The position numbers and the translations under genes are program-made. DNA of 52,356 bases, from assembly GCA_016744395.1 (NCBI GenBank), contig JADGEK010000006.1:2706-55061 (forward strand), in the 5' to 3' direction. The notes under the pieces are model-generated. The model was not told the DNA's origin and made no database searches. It worked only from the letters and a program-made list of their open reading frames with translations. Below are positions 1-9,702 of the stretch, in pieces; the first letter of the stretch is position 1, and each line of letters opens with the position of its first letter. The DNA comes from Gammaproteobacteria bacterium. GTDB taxonomy: Bacteria > Pseudomonadota > Gammaproteobacteria > GRL18.

Positions 1-792
1 AATCATTTCATAGGGGCTGACTACCGCATCTACTTTTCCTGGACGATCAACTCGGCTGGAATCAATTTCCATCCAGCCCTTTTGTTGATGCTTAACCATA
101 TAGGCCGTACCACGGATATTATCAAGCTTGCTAATGTTTTCTCCGCGGGACAAGCGATGTGCAATTTCAGTGATCTGACGCTCACCATTACCAAAAACCA
201 GTAAGTCCGCCTTGGAGTCAACTAAAACTGAACGTTTTACTTTATCGGACCAATAATCATAGTGTGCAATTCGTCTAAGGCTGGCCTCGATACCACCCAC
301 AATCACAGGTACATTTGACCAGGCCTCTTTGCAGCGTTGAGTGTAAACAGAAACCGCATGATCAGGACGTTTTCCTCCCACATCATCAGGAGTATAGGCA
401 TCATCATGACGTAATTTACGATCCGCCGTATAACGATTAATCATCGAATCCATATTACCTGCAGTCACACCAAAAAATAAGTTAGGTTTGCCCAGTATTT
501 TGAAAGGTTCAGCGCTCTGCCAATCAGGCTGATCAATAATACCGACACGAAAACCTTGAGACTCAAGTAAGCGACCAATTAAGGCCATTCCAAAACTGGG
601 ATGATCCACATAAGCATCCCCTGTGACTAAAATAACGTCACATGAATCCCAGCCTAAGGCATCCATTTCAGCCTGTGTATGAGGTAAATATTGAGAAATG
701 CCATAGCACTCCGCCCAATATTTTTCATAGGCAAAGATGTTTTGCAGATTTGAAGTTTTACGTTTTTTAACAACATGCTTAACACTGGACAT
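1..792 (-). CDS. ygiQ: YgiQ-family radical SAM protein, N-terminal part (cut by window edge)
   Basis: The first 264 codons of a gene read leftward off the window edge with no stop. The N-terminal part carries the stretch [17 protein letters not shown] followed by [19 protein letters not shown], which is characteristic of the YgiQ (UPF0313) family. A later segment reads [13 protein letters not shown], also typical. The radical SAM CxxxCxxC cluster of this family lies further downstream and is outside the window, so catalysis cannot be checked. YgiQ proteins are cytoplasmic iron-sulfur enzymes of unknown substrate, roughly 700 residues long. The ATG is the natural family start, although no strong ribosome binding site precedes it. 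The gene is not part of the neighbouring operon: a terminator lies between them. Confidence 0.87.
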   Translation of the reverse strand, partial: MSSVKHVVKKRKTSNLQNIFAYEKYWAECYGISQYLPHTQAEMDALGWDSCDVILVTGDAYVDHPSFGMALIGRLLESQGFRVGIIDQPDWQSAEPFKILGKPNLFFGVTAGNMDSMINRYTADRKLRHDDAYTPDDVGGKRPDHAVSVYTQRCKEAWSNVPVIVGGIEASLRRIAHYDYWSDKVKRSVLVDSKADLLVFGNGERQITEIAHRLSRGENISKLDNIRGTAYMVKHQQKGWMEIDSSRVDRPGKVDAVVSPYEMI

Positions 793-826
793 AACGAAAG
801 GACTCAATACTTAGTATGAATATAGG

Positions 827-866
827 GTATCGATGCACGGTAGTATCAATGTCTTGTATCGATGCA
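827..866. repeat. 11-bp direct repeat upstream of ygiQ
   Basis: The word GTATCGATGCA occurs at 827-837 and again at 856-866, with a related GTATCAATG between them. The start-to-start spacing is 29 bp, close to three helical turns, and the pair sits 35-75 bp upstream of the ygiQ start. This could be an operator, but I do not recognise the regulator. Confidence 0.35.
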
Positions 867-904
867 ATTAAATAGGAGGATATTGTATTATAAACTTTTT
901 TTTG

Positions 905-933
905 AAATAAAAAAACCTGAATAATATCAGGTT
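905..933 (-). terminator. Rho-independent terminator of the flavin reductase/membrane protein pair
   Basis: On the minus strand the sequence is a 7-bp stem AACCTGA/TCAGGTT with a six-base loop, followed directly by a run of T. It lies about 100 bases downstream of the small membrane protein gene and separates it from ygiQ. Confidence 0.75.
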
Positions 934-1032
934 ATTAGTTAACAATAAAGTTTACGTATTGCTGACAATCTGAGTTTCCCTAAAACAGATCATTTAGCTT
1001 TAAATTTCTATATTACAAGAGAATTGCAGCCT

Positions 1033-1701
1033 TCAGAAAGAGCATTTCTTATTCTCCGGGAATCCAGATTTTTCTTCACGAGCAATGATACCTGTTTGAG
1101 TCATATACAATTGGTATGACTGGTTATCTTTCATTGTCAAAAAAACAGATTGTCCATATTCTGCATCAAGCCAGGGAAGCCATTGATGATCTTTTTTTAA
1201 TTTCCAGAGATCATATTCTGGTTTTGCTTCAATGGCAAAGACTGTGGGTAAATTCATACGCTGTTGATCAATATTTTGATATCGACCTGAAAGACGATCC
1301 AGTTGAAAACTGGCATCTAATCCAAGTAAATTAGCCCAACCATACCATTTTATGATTCTGGCATCCATCTGCCATTCATCCCCTTTGAGGGAATATGAGG
1401 TTTTAGAACAATTATCGAATAATAAGAGTTCCAATTGGTAAGATTGTTTCTTGAGCCGTTCAACCTGAAGTGAAGCAATTGGCGTTTCATGAGTCAAGCG
1501 ATGATAGGTCAAAACATTCGTTCCAACCAGAGAGGTACTTATCAGGAAAAACAAAAGTAATAAAAGGTAGCTACTATTTCGACAACTTGCCCAGATTTTT
1601 TTCTTTCTAAGCATTTTTAAAGTACGAAAAAAGAAAAAAATTAAGACCAGTAAGATAGCAGTTAACGCTATGAAATAATAACTCTGAAGAGATAGGTTCA
1701 T
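1033..1701 (-). CDS. Conserved two-helix membrane protein of unknown function
   Basis: This 222-residue protein has two hydrophobic helices, at about residues 8-27 and 44-63, separated by a very basic loop (RTLKMLRKKK). A larger domain of about 155 residues follows, probably periplasmic. It contains the well-conserved-looking stretches GDEWQMDARIIKWYGWANL and LDRLSGRYQ. From memory this matches a gammaproteobacterial family often labelled cation/multidrug efflux pump. Nothing in the sequence looks like a transporter, so I would not use that label. The start codon directly abuts the stop of the upstream flavin reductase gene (TAAATG), so the two are very likely translated from one mRNA. Confidence 0.75.
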   Translation of the reverse strand: MNLSLQSYYFIALTAILLVLIFFFFRTLKMLRKKKIWASCRNSSYLLLLLFFLISTSLVGTNVLTYHRLTHETPIASLQVERLKKQSYQLELLLFDNCSKTSYSLKGDEWQMDARIIKWYGWANLLGLDASFQLDRLSGRYQNIDQQRMNLPTVFAIEAKPEYDLWKLKKDHQWLPWLDAEYGQSVFLTMKDNQSYQLYMTQTGIIAREEKSGFPENKKCSF

Positions 1702-2259
1702 TTACTTATAGGGATCACCAGCAGGTTTTATGTGTTCATCTTCGGTTTTAGCTGGATAGTGGTATTTACCACCAAAGAATAAGAGAGGCTCTAGTTGCTC
1801 TTCTTTTTTGTATAAATCCAAGACTTCACCAACGACAATCCAATGATCGCCGCCATCATATTGTTTATTAATTTTACAAGAAAAAGAAGCCAGACAATCC
1901 TTCAATCGTGGAGCAGCCAAAGAATCTGAAAAAAGATGTTCGTAAAATACCTGACTATCATCCATGTCAATTTTAGAGCCTGCAAAATAATTTGAAACAT
2001 CTTCCTGATGGATGCCAAGGACGTTAACTGTAAAGTTGGCACCCTCTTTGAGAAGCTCAGAAAAAGCAGCCTTTTTGGATGGGCAAACCAGTAACTGAAT
2101 GGGATCAAGAGATAAAGAACTGACTGCATTAGCCGTCATACAACGGACTTCTCCCTCATGCTCAATAATAAGTACAGTCACACCTGTGGCAAAAAGACCG
2201 ATGTTACTGCGATAGGCCTGAATCAAGTCCGCTTTTTGTTGTTCAATTTCATTACTCAT
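1702..2259 (-). CDS. Flavin reductase family protein
   Basis: This 185-residue protein matches the flavin reductase-like domain (HpaC type). The N-terminal signature is FATGVTVLIIEHEGEVRCMT followed by ANAVSSLSLDPIQLLVCPSK, the FMN-binding region. The segment FTVNVLGIHQEDVSNYFAG and the C-terminal GDHWIVVGEV complete the split-barrel flavin fold. Such proteins reduce free FMN or FAD with NAD(P)H, usually for a partner monooxygenase. No monooxygenase gene is nearby, so the partner is unknown. It is the first gene of a two-gene unit with the small membrane protein downstream. The ribosome binding site is weak. Confidence 0.85.
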   Translation of the reverse strand: MSNEIEQQKADLIQAYRSNIGLFATGVTVLIIEHEGEVRCMTANAVSSLSLDPIQLLVCPSKKAAFSELLKEGANFTVNVLGIHQEDVSNYFAGSKIDMDDSQVFYEHLFSDSLAAPRLKDCLASFSCKINKQYDGGDHWIVVGEVLDLYKKEEQLEPLLFFGGKYHYPAKTEDEHIKPAGDPYK

Positions 2260-2320
2260 GTTCTTTTACTCATATTATTCTGCTCTATTGATTCTGTTTT
2301 GGAAAAGCCTTGTATTGCAA

Positions 2321-3301
<981 letters not shown>

Positions 3302-3362
3302 CTATATCCCTTAAATTTAGCACAAAAATAATAGATATAAATGTAAATAGTTATCTTTTCTA

Positions 3363-3380
3363 TACCCATAAGTATGGGTA
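3363..3380. promoter_or_regulatory. Perfect 18-bp palindrome upstream of hemF
   Basis: TACCCATA-AG-TATGGGTA is a perfect inverted repeat about 105 bp upstream of the hemF start. It is also about 30 bases from the terminator of the sulfur-globule-like gene. It has the size of a dimeric repressor or activator operator. I do not recognise the consensus. Confidence 0.4.
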
Positions 3381-3407
3381 GTCTATACACTTTTCAAATA
3401 AAAAGAC

Positions 3408-3445
3408 AAAAAAAAACCAGCATTGGAATTTCCAAAGCTGGTTTT
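3408..3445 (-). terminator. Rho-independent terminator of the sulfur-globule-like gene
   Basis: On the minus strand a long stem (AAAACCAGC, one A.A mismatch, then TTGGAA with its complement) is followed by nine T. It lies 40 bases downstream of the stop codon and is the strongest terminator in this part of the window. Confidence 0.85.
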
Positions 3446-3485
3446 CTAGTAATAAAGTCTTCAGTTTATAAAAACTGAATTGACC

Positions 3486-3884
3486 TTATTGCTGAGGTGC
3501 TGCTGGAGCCACAGGTGCTGCTGGAGCGGCATATGGCTGTTGGTAACCACCGCCATAGTATGGCTGTTGGTAGCCGCCACCATAGTATGGTTGCTGCTGT
3601 TGGTAACCACCACCGTAGTATGGCTGTTGATAACCACCACCATAATATGGCTGCTGGTAACCACGACCATAACCACCGTAGTAATCATCGTCATCATCCA
3701 TCATATCTTCCATTTCTTCCATCCAGTATCTTGGATCCCACTCATCATATGGGTTACAGTTTGGAATTTTACCGTATGGACCATAACATTCTGAGTCGTT
3801 ATTACCACCCCAGAATGCTGAAGCATTTGAAGCTGCCCCAAGTACAAATGCTGAAAAAACTGAAATTGCAATTATTTTTTTCAT
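3486..3884 (-). CDS. Secreted Gly/Tyr-rich repeat protein, probable sulfur globule protein
   Basis: This 132-residue protein has a clear signal peptide (MKKIIAISVFSAFVLGAASNASA). The mature protein starts FWGG and runs through an acidic segment (WMEEMEDMMDDDDDYY). Four to five units of the type QQPYYGGGY and an Ala/Pro tail follow. This layout matches the sulfur globule proteins that coat periplasmic sulfur deposits in purple and colourless sulfur bacteria, in particular the FWG start, the RYWMEEMEDMMDDD block and the Gly-Tyr repeats. Those proteins are structural, not enzymatic. The gene is monocistronic: it has its own strong ribosome binding site (GGGAG seven bases before ATG) and a strong terminator. 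It could also be another Gly/Tyr-rich secreted protein, because low-complexity sequence weakens family assignment. Confidence 0.7.
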   Translation of the reverse strand: MKKIIAISVFSAFVLGAASNASAFWGGNNDSECYGPYGKIPNCNPYDEWDPRYWMEEMEDMMDDDDDYYGGYGRGYQQPYYGGGYQQPYYGGGYQQQQPYYGGGYQQPYYGGGYQQPYAAPAAPVAPAAPQQ

Positions 3885-4024
3885 TTCTATCTCCCTACTC
3901 TATTTTTTTAATTCGAAAACAATAATGTGTTTTGCCACTATAACATTAAATAAACGCCAATTTCATCGTCTTTAATCAAGAAAAAAGTGTTCTTATCTAA
4001 TGTAAAACAGTATATCACAATATA

Positions 4025-4432
4025 TCATATTACTAATACTTTATTCAATGCCAATTTGATATTGTTTACTTCGTCACTGTCATACGTTTTTTTTTCTGCC
4101 CCGCCCCACACCACACCAGGCCAATAGGGATCGGATTGATACCTTCCAACCACATGAATATGCATCTGCTGCACAATATTTCCAATGGCCGCAACATTCA
4201 ACTTATCCGCTTGAAATTCATTCTTAATGAACTCTGATAATTGCCTGGTCACACTAAATATTTGAGTATGCAAAGCGTCATCTAATTCATACAATTCCGT
4301 TTTATCAGTTTTAGGCACAAGAATAAACCAGGGCACCAGAGAATTATTCATCAGTAATACCAGAAATTGATCCGACTCAGATAGAATAAAACAGTCATCG
4401 TCTAAACGTGGATCTAAATTAAATTTTTTCAT
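4025..4432 (-). CDS. HIT-domain protein
   Basis: This 135-residue protein carries the histidine-triad-type motif as QMHIHVVGR near its C-terminal third, where the first His of the classical HxHxHxx is a Gln. That form is common in one bacterial HIT subgroup. An N-terminal segment LVLLMNNSLVPWFILVPK is the usual HIT beta-strand region that binds the nucleotide. HIT proteins hydrolyse or transfer nucleotidyl groups; the substrate here is unknown. It follows the RND pump gene by about 30 bases on the same strand, with a weak ribosome binding site. It may be the last gene of that operon, but no functional link is evident. Confidence 0.85.
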   Translation of the reverse strand: MKKFNLDPRLDDDCFILSESDQFLVLLMNNSLVPWFILVPKTDKTELYELDDALHTQIFSVTRQLSEFIKNEFQADKLNVAAIGNIVQQMHIHVVGRYQSDPYWPGVVWGGAEKKTYDSDEVNNIKLALNKVLVI

Positions 4433-4464
4433 TCGTTTTCTTCATTTCATAAGAGGTGGGTTTA

Positions 4465-7400
4465 TCAGGCCTGTGCATTAACGGCTATATCACTATTCAT
4501 GTAACCACGTACTTTAAAGTGTATTGACTCATGTATTGATAAAAAGACAGGAATAATAATTAAAACTAACACCGTAGCAAAGGCCAAACCAAATGCAATT
4601 GATACTGCCATTGGAATCAAAAATTGTGCTTGCAGTGATGTTTCAAATAACAGCGGTGTTAAGCCTGCAATGGTCGTCAAAGATGTCAATAATACTGCTC
4701 GCAAACGCTGCACAGATGCTTCAATTAATGCATCATTGACCATCATCCCCTTATCGCGTAAACGTTTGTAAAAACTCACTAAAATAATAGAGTCATTAAC
4801 CACGATACCAGACAAACCAAAAATACCAAAAAAGGACAATAAGGTTAAATCAATCCCCTGGAGCCAATGCCCCCAAATTGCCCCCACCAGACCAAAAGGA
4901 ATAATAGCCATAACCACCAGAGGCCATCCATAGGAAGCAAAAACCCAGGCAAGAACGATATAGATCAGAGTTAAACCAAGAATGCCTCCCCATTTCATAT
5001 CAACCATAGTTTCTTTTTGGTCCGCAGAGCGCCCCTCAAAACTGTAATCAATCCAATATTTCTGCTTAAGCTCTGGCAGTATTTTTTCTTCCAGTGAAGC
5101 AACAATACTATTCACATTGTTTACGTCCATATTAACTTCTGCTGACACTTCTAATGCCAGTTCACCTTCAGCATGACGTAATACTTCAAAGCCCTGTCGA
5201 ACAGTCCATTGTGACACACTGGTCAAAGGTACAAACTCCCCTGCGGGTGTACGGATGTTAATTCTCTGCAAAGTATTAATTTGATCACGTTCTTGTTTGG
5301 GCAGTTGTACACGTACTTCTACTTCATCTGCACCGTCTTGAAATATTTGTACCAGATTACCATCAAATGCTGTACGTAATTGCTGACCAATATCAGTCAC
5401 AGTTAAGCCTAATATTTCACCCGCAGGTTTAAGCTGATAAACCAATTGCTCTTTACCATAAGGCATATCATCATCAATACCGTACACGCCATCAATGCTT
5501 CTTAAAGCTTGAGACAATTCGGTCGCCGCTTTTTTTAATTGTTCATTATGAGACCCATTAAGACGGATAGCCAGGTCACTTCCTTGAGGGCCTGTTTTAC
5601 GTGATACTATAGTCAGGTTATCCATACCTGCCACCGCTTCCAGTTTCTCACGCCAATGTTTAATAAATTGTGTATTGCGAACACTGCGCTGATCAGGCTC
5701 AACCAATTGTAAAAAAATGGCTCCCAGTTGATCACCTTTTTTCCTCGAACTGCCACCACTAAATGAACTGCCACTGATGGTGACCGCCATATCTATTATA
5801 CCGCCCCCTAATTCTTCATTGGTTTCATTGAGTTTCTCTTCCATGTGTTTGAGATAGGTTTCGGTTTTCTCCCGAGACGTTCCAGAGACAAAACTGACAT
5901 TTGCATAAACAATTTGTGCTTCTGGTGAAGGAAAGAAAGTAAAATTAATTCGACCACCTGCCAGCAAGCCCAAAGTCATAATCAAACTGGATAAGACTAA
6001 TGAAACGGTAATTGCCCGATGGGCCAAAGCCCAAGAAATGACTCGACGAAATTTGTTCTGACGAAATGAATCAAAGGCTTCATCCAGTCGGTCACGAAAA
6101 TTAGATTTTTTCTCTTTATCATCGGCTACTGGATGGTTGTCGAGTTTATCTCTTTTAATATTAGAGAAAGCATGTCGTAAGTGGCCGGGCAAAACAAAAA
6201 AGCTTTCCACTAATGAGGCCAAAATGACACAAATGACAATTAAAGGAATATCAAAAAGAATATTCCCCATAATACCGCCGATCATCATTAGGGGTAAAAA
6301 CGCGGCGATAGTCGTCAGCGATGAAGCAATCACAGGCACAAACATTCGTTTTGCTCCACCTTCAGCAGCCATCAAGGGCGCTTCACCGTCTTGATAATGT
6401 GCAAGTGCATCTTCACCCACCACAATGGCATCATCAACAATAATACCCAGGGCCATGATCAGGCCAAACAAACTGATCATATTAATGGTGCCACCCACTA
6501 AATAGAGTATGGCCAGTGTCGCCATGAATGAGACAGGAATACCAATTGCAACCCAAAAGGCCACTCGAGCATTTAAAAACAGATAAAGAATGAGAACCAC
6601 CAGAACCAGTCCCCCACCGCCATTTTTAACCAGTAAATAAATTCTATCACGGATCATTTGCCAGCTTGCATCAAAGACTTCCAGTTTAATACTAGGTGGT
6701 AAAGTTGCCTGCTTTTCATCGATCCATTTTTGCAAAATTTCAGCCGCTTGCAGCGCATTACCGTCTTCTGTTCGTTGTAAGGCTAATTCAACAACAGGCT
6801 TACCATCTTTAAGACGCAAAATACCTTCATCATCGGGTTGACGTTTGATTGTAGCCACATCACCTAGACGCACAAAATCAGTACTATTGGCTAAAATCGG
6901 TATGCGAGAAAATTCCATTTCACTTCGTGCCTGTTCCAGACTGCGCAGTTCTTTAGCATTATGTTGATTACCTAGAGTGCCTGCAGGCATATCCTGGCTA
7001 AAAGTATTAATACGTTGACTGATTTCATCCAACGTTAAATCCAGATATTGCAGTTGCTCTATGGGAATTTCTATGGAAACTTCTTCATCAGGTAAACCGT
7101 TAATATCAATCTTATCAATGCCCAGCTTACTCAATTCACGTTCAAATTCATTCGCCAAAATTCTCAGCTCTCGTAGATCATCCACTCCAGAAATCAGAAG
7201 TTTTGCTACACCTTCATAGCGTATTAAATTTTCAACCTGAGGCTTTTCTGCATCTTTAGGCAGGTTTCGAAACTCATCCACTTTTTGTTTGACTTTATCC
7301 AAAGCCAGAATCATATTATTGCCTTCATTAAATTCCATAACGATGGATGAGACATTCTGTGCCGACGTTGAAGTCATATTTTTTACATTATCAACGGTTT

Positions 7401-7614
7401 TAAGTGATTGCTCCAAAGGAATAGTGATGCCTTTTTCAATATCCTCAGCACTGGCACCACTCCAGATAACACGAACACTGATACGATCCAGTTCAAAGGT
7501 AGGGAAAAACTGAGTATTGAGCTTTGATAGAGCAAAGACACCAGAAAGGATCATCATTATCATCAACAGGTTAGCAGCAACCTTATGATGTGCAAAAATA
7601 GAGAGAATGTTCAT
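4465..7614 (-). CDS. RND efflux transporter, permease subunit
   Basis: This 1049-residue inner-membrane protein has the AcrB-type organisation. One N-terminal helix is followed by a large periplasmic porter domain, then a cluster of helices at about residues 330-480. A second porter domain and a final helix cluster at about residues 880-1030 follow. The helix with GLIMALGIIVDDAIVVGEDA holds the paired acidic residues used for proton relay in this family, and the mirror helix reads FGLSGIVVNDSIILVSFYK. Length is standard. It exports small toxic or hydrophobic compounds together with the adaptor encoded just upstream, whose gene overlaps it by four bases. No TolC-type outer membrane gene is adjacent. 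I cannot tell the substrate from the sequence. Confidence 0.95.
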   Translation of the reverse strand: MNILSIFAHHKVAANLLMIMMILSGVFALSKLNTQFFPTFELDRISVRVIWSGASAEDIEKGITIPLEQSLKTVDNVKNMTSTSAQNVSSIVMEFNEGNNMILALDKVKQKVDEFRNLPKDAEKPQVENLIRYEGVAKLLISGVDDLRELRILANEFERELSKLGIDKIDINGLPDEEVSIEIPIEQLQYLDLTLDEISQRINTFSQDMPAGTLGNQHNAKELRSLEQARSEMEFSRIPILANSTDFVRLGDVATIKRQPDDEGILRLKDGKPVVELALQRTEDGNALQAAEILQKWIDEKQATLPPSIKLEVFDASWQMIRDRIYLLVKNGGGGLVLVVLILYLFLNARVAFWVAIGIPVSFMATLAILYLVGGTINMISLFGLIMALGIIVDDAIVVGEDALAHYQDGEAPLMAAEGGAKRMFVPVIASSLTTIAAFLPLMMIGGIMGNILFDIPLIVICVILASLVESFFVLPGHLRHAFSNIKRDKLDNHPVADDKEKKSNFRDRLDEAFDSFRQNKFRRVISWALAHRAITVSLVLSSLIMTLGLLAGGRINFTFFPSPEAQIVYANVSFVSGTSREKTETYLKHMEEKLNETNEELGGGIIDMAVTISGSSFSGGSSRKKGDQLGAIFLQLVEPDQRSVRNTQFIKHWREKLEAVAGMDNLTIVSRKTGPQGSDLAIRLNGSHNEQLKKAATELSQALRSIDGVYGIDDDMPYGKEQLVYQLKPAGEILGLTVTDIGQQLRTAFDGNLVQIFQDGADEVEVRVQLPKQERDQINTLQRINIRTPAGEFVPLTSVSQWTVRQGFEVLRHAEGELALEVSAEVNMDVNNVNSIVASLEEKILPELKQKYWIDYSFEGRSADQKETMVDMKWGGILGLTLIYIVLAWVFASYGWPLVVMAIIPFGLVGAIWGHWLQGIDLTLLSFFGIFGLSGIVVNDSIILVSFYKRLRDKGMMVNDALIEASVQRLRAVLLTSLTTIAGLTPLLFETSLQAQFLIPMAVSIAFGLAFATVLVLIIIPVFLSIHESIHFKVRGYMNSDIAVNAQA

Positions 7615-8933
7615 TGTTGAGTACTTTTATTGGCAGTATTGATCAGCGTATCCTGTGCAATAGATACTTTATCTGAGTCCTCCTGAACAACATCCACTTT
7701 CAAGCCTGAATAAGCATTAGGTAGATGGGTCGAAAGAATGGTATCACCTGTTTTCAGCACATCACTCTCAATGATAAGTTCAGGCTCTTGCACCATTGTT
7801 TCAGAATCAATTAAGGTTCCACTCAGATGGTATTCACCGATTGTTTTTACTTGAACAAGCTTCAGGCGATTGTCTTTAATTTGGTACAATTGATCACTGC
7901 CATACATTGCCTGGTAAGGTACTTTAATAACATCGTCTCGTGCAGGTCTTTGTAAGCGTACAACCACAATGGCACCCATTCGGAAGTACACTTGATCCAC
8001 TGAAATTGAAAAGATGGCATCAACACCACTGGCCTGAGCTTCACCAGAAATACGTTCAAGTCGAATAGGCACTTGCTGGCTACCACTACTGGCCTCTCCT
8101 GTAAGAATGTGACCGCCTCGAGTACTTTGCTGGATCTCAGATAATACGTTGACAGGTAACTTGGCACGAATTTCTAAATGCTCTGTGGAATAGAAGCTGA
8201 GTAGTTTCTCATTATTATTAACCCGATCACCCTGAGCAACATTGACTTTAGCAACCACACCCGAAAATGGTGCAACTATTTGACTGCGTTCAAATGCCAA
8301 ACGACTCTTTTTTAAATCAGCTTCTGCCTGCATCAGACGCGCCTCTAATTGTTCCTGACGATTTTGATACTCATTCACTGAAAACTGAATACTATTAAAT
8401 GACAAGCGTTGTTTCTCAACTAGCTGCATTGCTTGTTCCGTTTCGGAGACTGAGCCTAAATTTTGACGTTTCACTTTTTCTGCCCGGGCAAGGGCTTTTT
8501 CACTCAATCGAAGCAGTTTCTTTTCATTCTTTAATGACTGAAGATTTATCTTATGACGTAATTGATCACTTTTAATCAAAGCATTCAATTCTTTAACCTT
8601 AGCTTGAGACTGTAATAAGAGGGGATCAAAATCGGCCTTATCCAGACTGAGCATTAATTGCCCCTGCTCAATATGCTCACCTTCTTTGACCAACACCTTC
8701 GCAACCTGACTTGCGGCAGGCGCTGCTGCATTCAATAACTCTGACGTTTCAACCCTGCCATACAAAGTGATTGTGGGAGAAAGTGTTTGTTTTTTAACTA
8801 TGCTCTGCTCTACTCTCCAGACATGTTCCTTAATTGTAATTTCAGATGACTTCTCTTTTGTTGCGAGCATCATCTTAAAAAAGACAATGGCGAGAATAAT
8901 AATGGCGACAGGTATAATAATTTTTTTTATCAT
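7611..8933 (-). CDS. RND efflux periplasmic adaptor (HlyD/MFP family)
   Basis: This 440-residue adaptor begins with a single N-terminal membrane anchor (residues 5-24) followed by the membrane-fusion architecture. It has a biotinyl-lipoyl half (VAKVLVKEGEHIEQGQLMLS), a long coiled-coil hairpin rich in Lys, Glu and Gln at about residues 105-210, and the second lipoyl half (IVAPFSGVVAKVNVAQGDRV). Beta-barrel domains follow. Such proteins bridge the inner-membrane pump to an outer-membrane channel. The stop codon overlaps the start of the pump gene by four bases, so the two are co-translated. Upstream, on the same strand, the TudS-like gene ends 48 bases away and may be part of the same transcript. 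Confidence 0.94.
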   Translation of the reverse strand: MIKKIIIPVAIIILAIVFFKMMLATKEKSSEITIKEHVWRVEQSIVKKQTLSPTITLYGRVETSELLNAAAPAASQVAKVLVKEGEHIEQGQLMLSLDKADFDPLLLQSQAKVKELNALIKSDQLRHKINLQSLKNEKKLLRLSEKALARAEKVKRQNLGSVSETEQAMQLVEKQRLSFNSIQFSVNEYQNRQEQLEARLMQAEADLKKSRLAFERSQIVAPFSGVVAKVNVAQGDRVNNNEKLLSFYSTEHLEIRAKLPVNVLSEIQQSTRGGHILTGEASSGSQQVPIRLERISGEAQASGVDAIFSISVDQVYFRMGAIVVVRLQRPARDDVIKVPYQAMYGSDQLYQIKDNRLKLVQVKTIGEYHLSGTLIDSETMVQEPELIIESDVLKTGDTILSTHLPNAYSGLKVDVVQEDSDKVSIAQDTLINTANKSTQQ

Positions 8934-8981
8934 TTTCTAATTAACATTTGTTTAGGTACATACTTTAGTTGTTTATCTTCT

Positions 8982-9515
8982 TCAAAGCACTCTATTTACA
9001 AAAGTCAAACAGGCACTTTCAGTGTCCAGCTGAGATTCCTCAGATATGAGTAAATCAGGTTTGAGACGCAAGAGACTTTGCACAAACAGTCCTGAGGTCA
9101 AATCAATTTGCTGATAGCCTTCAGCCTGTTTGGTAAACAATGGCGTTGACTGAAATCCACAACTGGGTGATTTCGACTTAACAATAATTCCTTTAATATC
9201 AGGAAACTGCATTAAAAAGTTCTCCGCGTAAGATTTTAAAGAATCAGTATAATCCAGTCTGTGATTTTCGACACCAAGAACTCGAATTTGTTCGTTCTTA
9301 TTTTTTTCTGTATAAGATTTTACAACTTGAATTTTAGGTCTGGGCACTCCAAGACCAATAGCCACTTCTGGGCAAAATGGGACTACCTCAATTTGATCAA
9401 AGAATTGATTTTCAAAGAGCTTCACTATCAGTGAATGCCTCTTTTGCCTGCCGTCATATCGGACACGTTGTCCCAATAAACAGGCACTTACAGCCAGTGT
9501 AACTTTATGCTTCAT
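8982..9515 (-). CDS. DUF523/TudS-like [4Fe-4S] protein, possible thiouracil desulfurase
   Basis: This 177-residue protein matches DUF523: an N-terminal VSACLLGQRVRYDG, then VVPFCPEVAIGLGVPRPK, then KSKSPSCGF. The three cysteines (12, 48 and 119) are spaced as in TudS, where they hold a [4Fe-4S] cluster that removes sulfur from 2-thiouracil. All three are present, so the protein can be a functional desulfidase. It lacks the C-terminal DUF1722 domain found in longer relatives. It could be the first gene of the adaptor/pump transcript, but the gap of 48 bases leaves that open. The exact substrate is uncertain. Confidence 0.82.
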   Translation of the reverse strand: MKHKVTLAVSACLLGQRVRYDGRQKRHSLIVKLFENQFFDQIEVVPFCPEVAIGLGVPRPKIQVVKSYTEKNKNEQIRVLGVENHRLDYTDSLKSYAENFLMQFPDIKGIIVKSKSPSCGFQSTPLFTKQAEGYQQIDLTSGLFVQSLLRLKPDLLISEESQLDTESACLTFVNRVL

Positions 9516-9702
9516 TGAGTTTAAGTTTAATTAATAAGGGGATTTTATTTCTCGACACTTCTAATTAGAGCATGTTTTGAGTCAAGTTTATAGCATACAA
9601 TGCATCAGAATATTCTGTACACAATAATTGAGATAAAAACACTTAATATGATAGTATTTCAGCTCACTATACCCGTTATCTTCGAAAATGCAGGACTTCA
9701 TT

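Noticed and set aside
874-879. AGGAGG sequence, strong ribosome-binding-like site
   Set aside because: The only frame after it begins with TTG and ends after 13 codons in the terminator; no convincing gene.
3461-3794. Open frames on both strands across the Gly/Tyr repeats
   Set aside because: They are low-complexity mirror readings of the repeat-rich secreted protein; only the minus-strand frame with signal peptide, ribosome binding site and terminator makes sense.
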